Part shown: positions 23,782 through 25,701 of the stretch, piece after piece
Numbering within the stretch: position 1 is the first letter of the stretch
Layout of the letters: every line of letters begins with the position of its first letter
DNA from: Crenothrix sp043729335
Lineage (GTDB): Bacteria; Pseudomonadota; Gammaproteobacteria; Methylococcales; Methylomonadaceae
Assembly: GCF_043729335.1 (NCBI RefSeq)
Contig: NZ_JAYTLQ010000036.1
Coordinates: 1-25,701 of the forward strand
DNA length: 25,701 bases
Direction: 5' to 3'
Made by a program: the position numbers and the translations under genes
The notes under the pieces: generated by a model
What the model saw: the letters and a program-made list of their open reading frames with translations, nothing else
The model's database searches: none
Told to the model about the DNA's origin: nothing

Positions 23782-25098
23782 TTATTCCAGTGCCCTGTAA
23801 AGAATTTTAGAATTTCTTTGCGGATTGTATAGTTTTTTTAAAGGTGCGGGTAGGCTATTAATATCTGACAACACAAACCCACGTTCAATAAACCAGTGCG
23901 TAGTTTGCGTTGACAACACAAATAAGCTGTTTAAATTTAACTTTTTGGCTTTTAAGCACGCATAATCAAACAAACGTTGGCCGCGTGCAGCTCCTTGGTA
24001 ATTAACATGCACAGCAAGACAGGCAATTGCCCCGAATTTTTCTTGCTCATCGGCATGTAACGCCGTACAACCGATGATTAGGCCGTCGCGTTCAATAATG
24101 ATGTAATCATTGATTTCCATTTCAATCTTTTCACGCGAGCGTTTAGCCAGTATCCCTTGTTGCTCCAAGGGTTTTATCAGCTCCAAAATGCCGCCAATAT
24201 CGTTTAAAGTTGCCGTGCGCAATTCTTCAAAAGGCGTGGAACTGACTAAGGTGCCGATACCATCACGGGTAAAAAGTTCCAGCAACAATGCACCATCTTG
24301 CGTTCTATCAATCAAATGCACTCGACTGATACCCGCCTGGCAAGCTTGAATGGCCGATTTGATCGGTAAACGGATAAGCTCCGGCATGTCTGGATATTGT
24401 TGTAATAAAGTATGCGCTTCGGTGCTGGTCATTTGCCGTATGGGTTCATCATTACCGGGATTCCGGCAGGTGGTTTCAGTCAGCAAGATCAATTTTTCGG
24501 CGTTTAAAGCAATGGCTACGGCTGTCGCCACTTGTTCGCCTGATAAGTTAAAAATTTCGCCACTGGGCGAATAACCGATAGGCGATATTAATACCACCGC
24601 ATCCTGATCCAATTGCTGATGAATAGCGACACTATCAACGCGGCGCACTTCGCCGGTATGGCAGTAATCCATGCCGTCAATAACGCCTATAGGTTTGGCG
24701 GTAATGAAATTACCCGAGGTTACCTTTAATTCGGAACCTGCCATTGGCGAATTAGCCAGCCCCATGGATAGCAAGGCTTCAATTTCTACGCGCACTAAAC
24801 CTGCGGCTTCTTTGGCGCATTGCAGCGCCAGGTCATCGGTAATACGTAAATTGTTATGAAACAGGGCAGGATGATTAAGCTTGGCCAGACGTTGGTCTAT
24901 ATGAGGGCGTATGCCATGCACCAAAACCAGGCGTATCCCTAAACTGCTCAGCAAAGCAAAATCATGTACATGATGATCAAAATCTTCATCGAGTACAGCT
25001 TCGCCGCCAAAAGAGATGACAAAGGTTTTGTTACGGTGGGCATGGATGTAAGGCGATGAATTCCGAAACCAGCTTACAAATGCGTTTTGAAGTTCCAT
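23782..25098 (-). CDS. argA: N-acetylglutamate synthase
   Basis: The first enzyme of arginine biosynthesis, acetylating glutamate with acetyl-CoA. The protein (438 aa) has an N-terminal amino-acid-kinase-like domain (about 1-280) with FVISFGGEAV and LVLVHGIRPHID, and a C-terminal GNAT acetyltransferase domain (about 290-435) with IACLAVHVNYQGAARGQRLF, the acetyl-CoA loop, and LSTQTTHWFIERGF. This is the gammaproteobacterial two-domain ArgA. The kinase-like domain normally carries arginine feedback inhibition. There is no clear ribosome-binding site before ATG 25098. Confidence 0.97.
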   Translation of the reverse strand: MELQNAFVSWFRNSSPYIHAHRNKTFVISFGGEAVLDEDFDHHVHDFALLSSLGIRLVLVHGIRPHIDQRLAKLNHPALFHNNLRITDDLALQCAKEAAGLVRVEIEALLSMGLANSPMAGSELKVTSGNFITAKPIGVIDGMDYCHTGEVRRVDSVAIHQQLDQDAVVLISPIGYSPSGEIFNLSGEQVATAVAIALNAEKLILLTETTCRNPGNDEPIRQMTSTEAHTLLQQYPDMPELIRLPIKSAIQACQAGISRVHLIDRTQDGALLLELFTRDGIGTLVSSTPFEELRTATLNDIGGILELIKPLEQQGILAKRSREKIEMEINDYIIIERDGLIIGCTALHADEQEKFGAIACLAVHVNYQGAARGQRLFDYACLKAKKLNLNSLFVLSTQTTHWFIERGFVLSDINSLPAPLKKLYNPQRNSKILYRALE

Positions 25099-25261
25099 GA
25101 TGTGTTTTTTAAGATGAGGCGCGAATTACCGGCGCTTTTTACGCTAGCGCGTGAACAATTTAGCGCTAATTATAGCGAGCTTTCTTAAAAGTACGTCGTA
25201 ATAGTTACGTCTAAAAAAGGTAATAGTGACTTGACTTTGAAGATAAATAATTTTCTACTCA

Positions 25262-25603
25262 TCAGCGCCGATATAAGCTGCCAGCACTATCCAGAAGCCG
25301 CTTTTGAGCGGCAAAATGGCGCTCAATATAGCCCAGTGTAAAGCGTTCATAGTGGGTTTGCGCAGCAACTTGTTCGATAAGTGTAGGCGCTAAACAGCTT
25401 AACGGTCGACCAGTACTCATGGCGAGAATTTGGGTTTGTGCGGCGCGTTCCAGGAAATATAAGTCGTCGAAAGCCTGTGCAACTGTCGGCGCGGCGGTGA
25501 TAACGCCATGATTGCCCAGAAACAGTACATCGGCATCGCCCAGGATTTTCGCCATGCGTTCACCTATGGAATCGCACAACGCTACGCCGTCGTAATCGGT
25601 ATC
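25262..25603 (-). CDS. Class II aldolase/adducin family protein, C-terminal part
   Basis: The frame reads LPDTDYDGVALCDSIGERMA then LGDADVLFLGNHGVITAAPTVAQAFDDLYFLERAA, the C-terminal half of class II aldolase/adducin-like proteins, where the HG of NHG includes a metal ligand. The TTG at 25579 is not a real start, because homologous sequence continues to about 25603, where the repeat begins; a stop lies at 25613-25615. The N-terminal half with the other metal-binding histidines is missing. It is thus a truncated gene, by insertion or by the end of the assembly. Confidence 0.85.
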   Translation of the reverse strand, partial: DTDYDGVALCDSIGERMAKILGDADVLFLGNHGVITAAPTVAQAFDDLYFLERAAQTQILAMSTGRPLSCLAPTLIEQVAAQTHYERFTLGYIERHFAAQKRLLDSAGSLYRR

Positions 25604-25701
25604 GGGTAGTCCCTACAAATCAATGCAGGTTGATTTTTATCAATGGGTTACCAAAATAGGTGCCACAAACAGGAATCTCCAAGTCAATGCCTCCTGAGTT
25701 A
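25604..25701. repeat. REP-like repeat end interrupting the aldolase gene
   Basis: Positions 25605-25630 begin GGTAGTCCCTACAAATCA and are an exact 26-nt inverted copy of 72-97. Beyond it the two ends differ: here the sequence continues with TTGATTTTTATCAA, itself a 5-bp hairpin, and then 60 nt without a recognised gene. The minus strand has a 24-codon open stretch from the window edge to a stop at about 25620, too short to identify. Confidence 0.7.

Overview
The window looks like a piece of a gammaproteobacterial chromosome, most likely from a methanotroph or relative (Methylococcales type). That placement is inference. It rests on a complete NAD-dependent, molybdenum-containing formate dehydrogenase operon (fdsG-fdsB-fdsA-fdsC-fdsD), which is the last energy-yielding step of C1 oxidation. 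It also rests on gammaproteobacterial housekeeping genes (xseA, mutM, pepN, degQ, rppH with its HAD neighbour, cpdA, argA), a cobalamin riboswitch with a BtuB/BtuM uptake locus, and a DUF29 gene. No methane monooxygenase, rRNA or tRNA gene is visible, so the assignment cannot be firm.

Layout. 1-97 is a repeat end with hairpins that cuts into xseA. 98-2708 (+) holds truncated xseA, an exported M23 peptidase that overlaps its stop, and a small alpha/beta hydrolase. 2936-6195 (-) is a B12 uptake locus read right to left: riboswitch, btuB (with an apparent one-base frameshift), a hairpin, an orphan Phd/YefM-type antitoxin followed by a degraded remnant, then btuM. 6247-11499 (-) holds mutM, the likely operon moaB-DUF423-pepN, a short peptide and a DEDDh exonuclease. 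11606-12961 (-) is the periplasmic protease degQ, divergent from a multidomain cyclic-nucleotide-binding/rhodanese-like protein (13111-14484, +). 14600-21248 (-) is the fds operon, with a DUF29 gene lodged between fdsB and fdsA. 21611-25098 holds a HAD phosphatase divergent from rppH, then cpdA and argA. At the right end a class II aldolase-family gene is truncated by an inverted copy of the same 26-nt repeat seen at the left end.

Functional links. FdsG, FdsB and FdsA form the diaphorase plus formate-oxidising complex. FdsC (FdhD) sulfurates its cofactor, FdsD is the small accessory subunit, and moaB (molybdopterin adenylylation family) elsewhere in the window serves the same cofactor. BtuB (outer membrane) and BtuM (inner membrane) would carry cobalamin across both membranes under riboswitch control. 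CpdA and the cNMP-binding protein both point to cyclic-nucleotide signalling, but nothing here shows they act together.

The least ordinary items are the shared REP-like repeat at both broken ends, the decayed toxin-antitoxin remnant inside the B12 locus with the btuB frameshift, the DUF29 insertion in the fds operon, and the cNMP-binding protein with a rhodanese fold lacking its catalytic cysteine. I see no CRISPR array, prophage or intact transposase gene.
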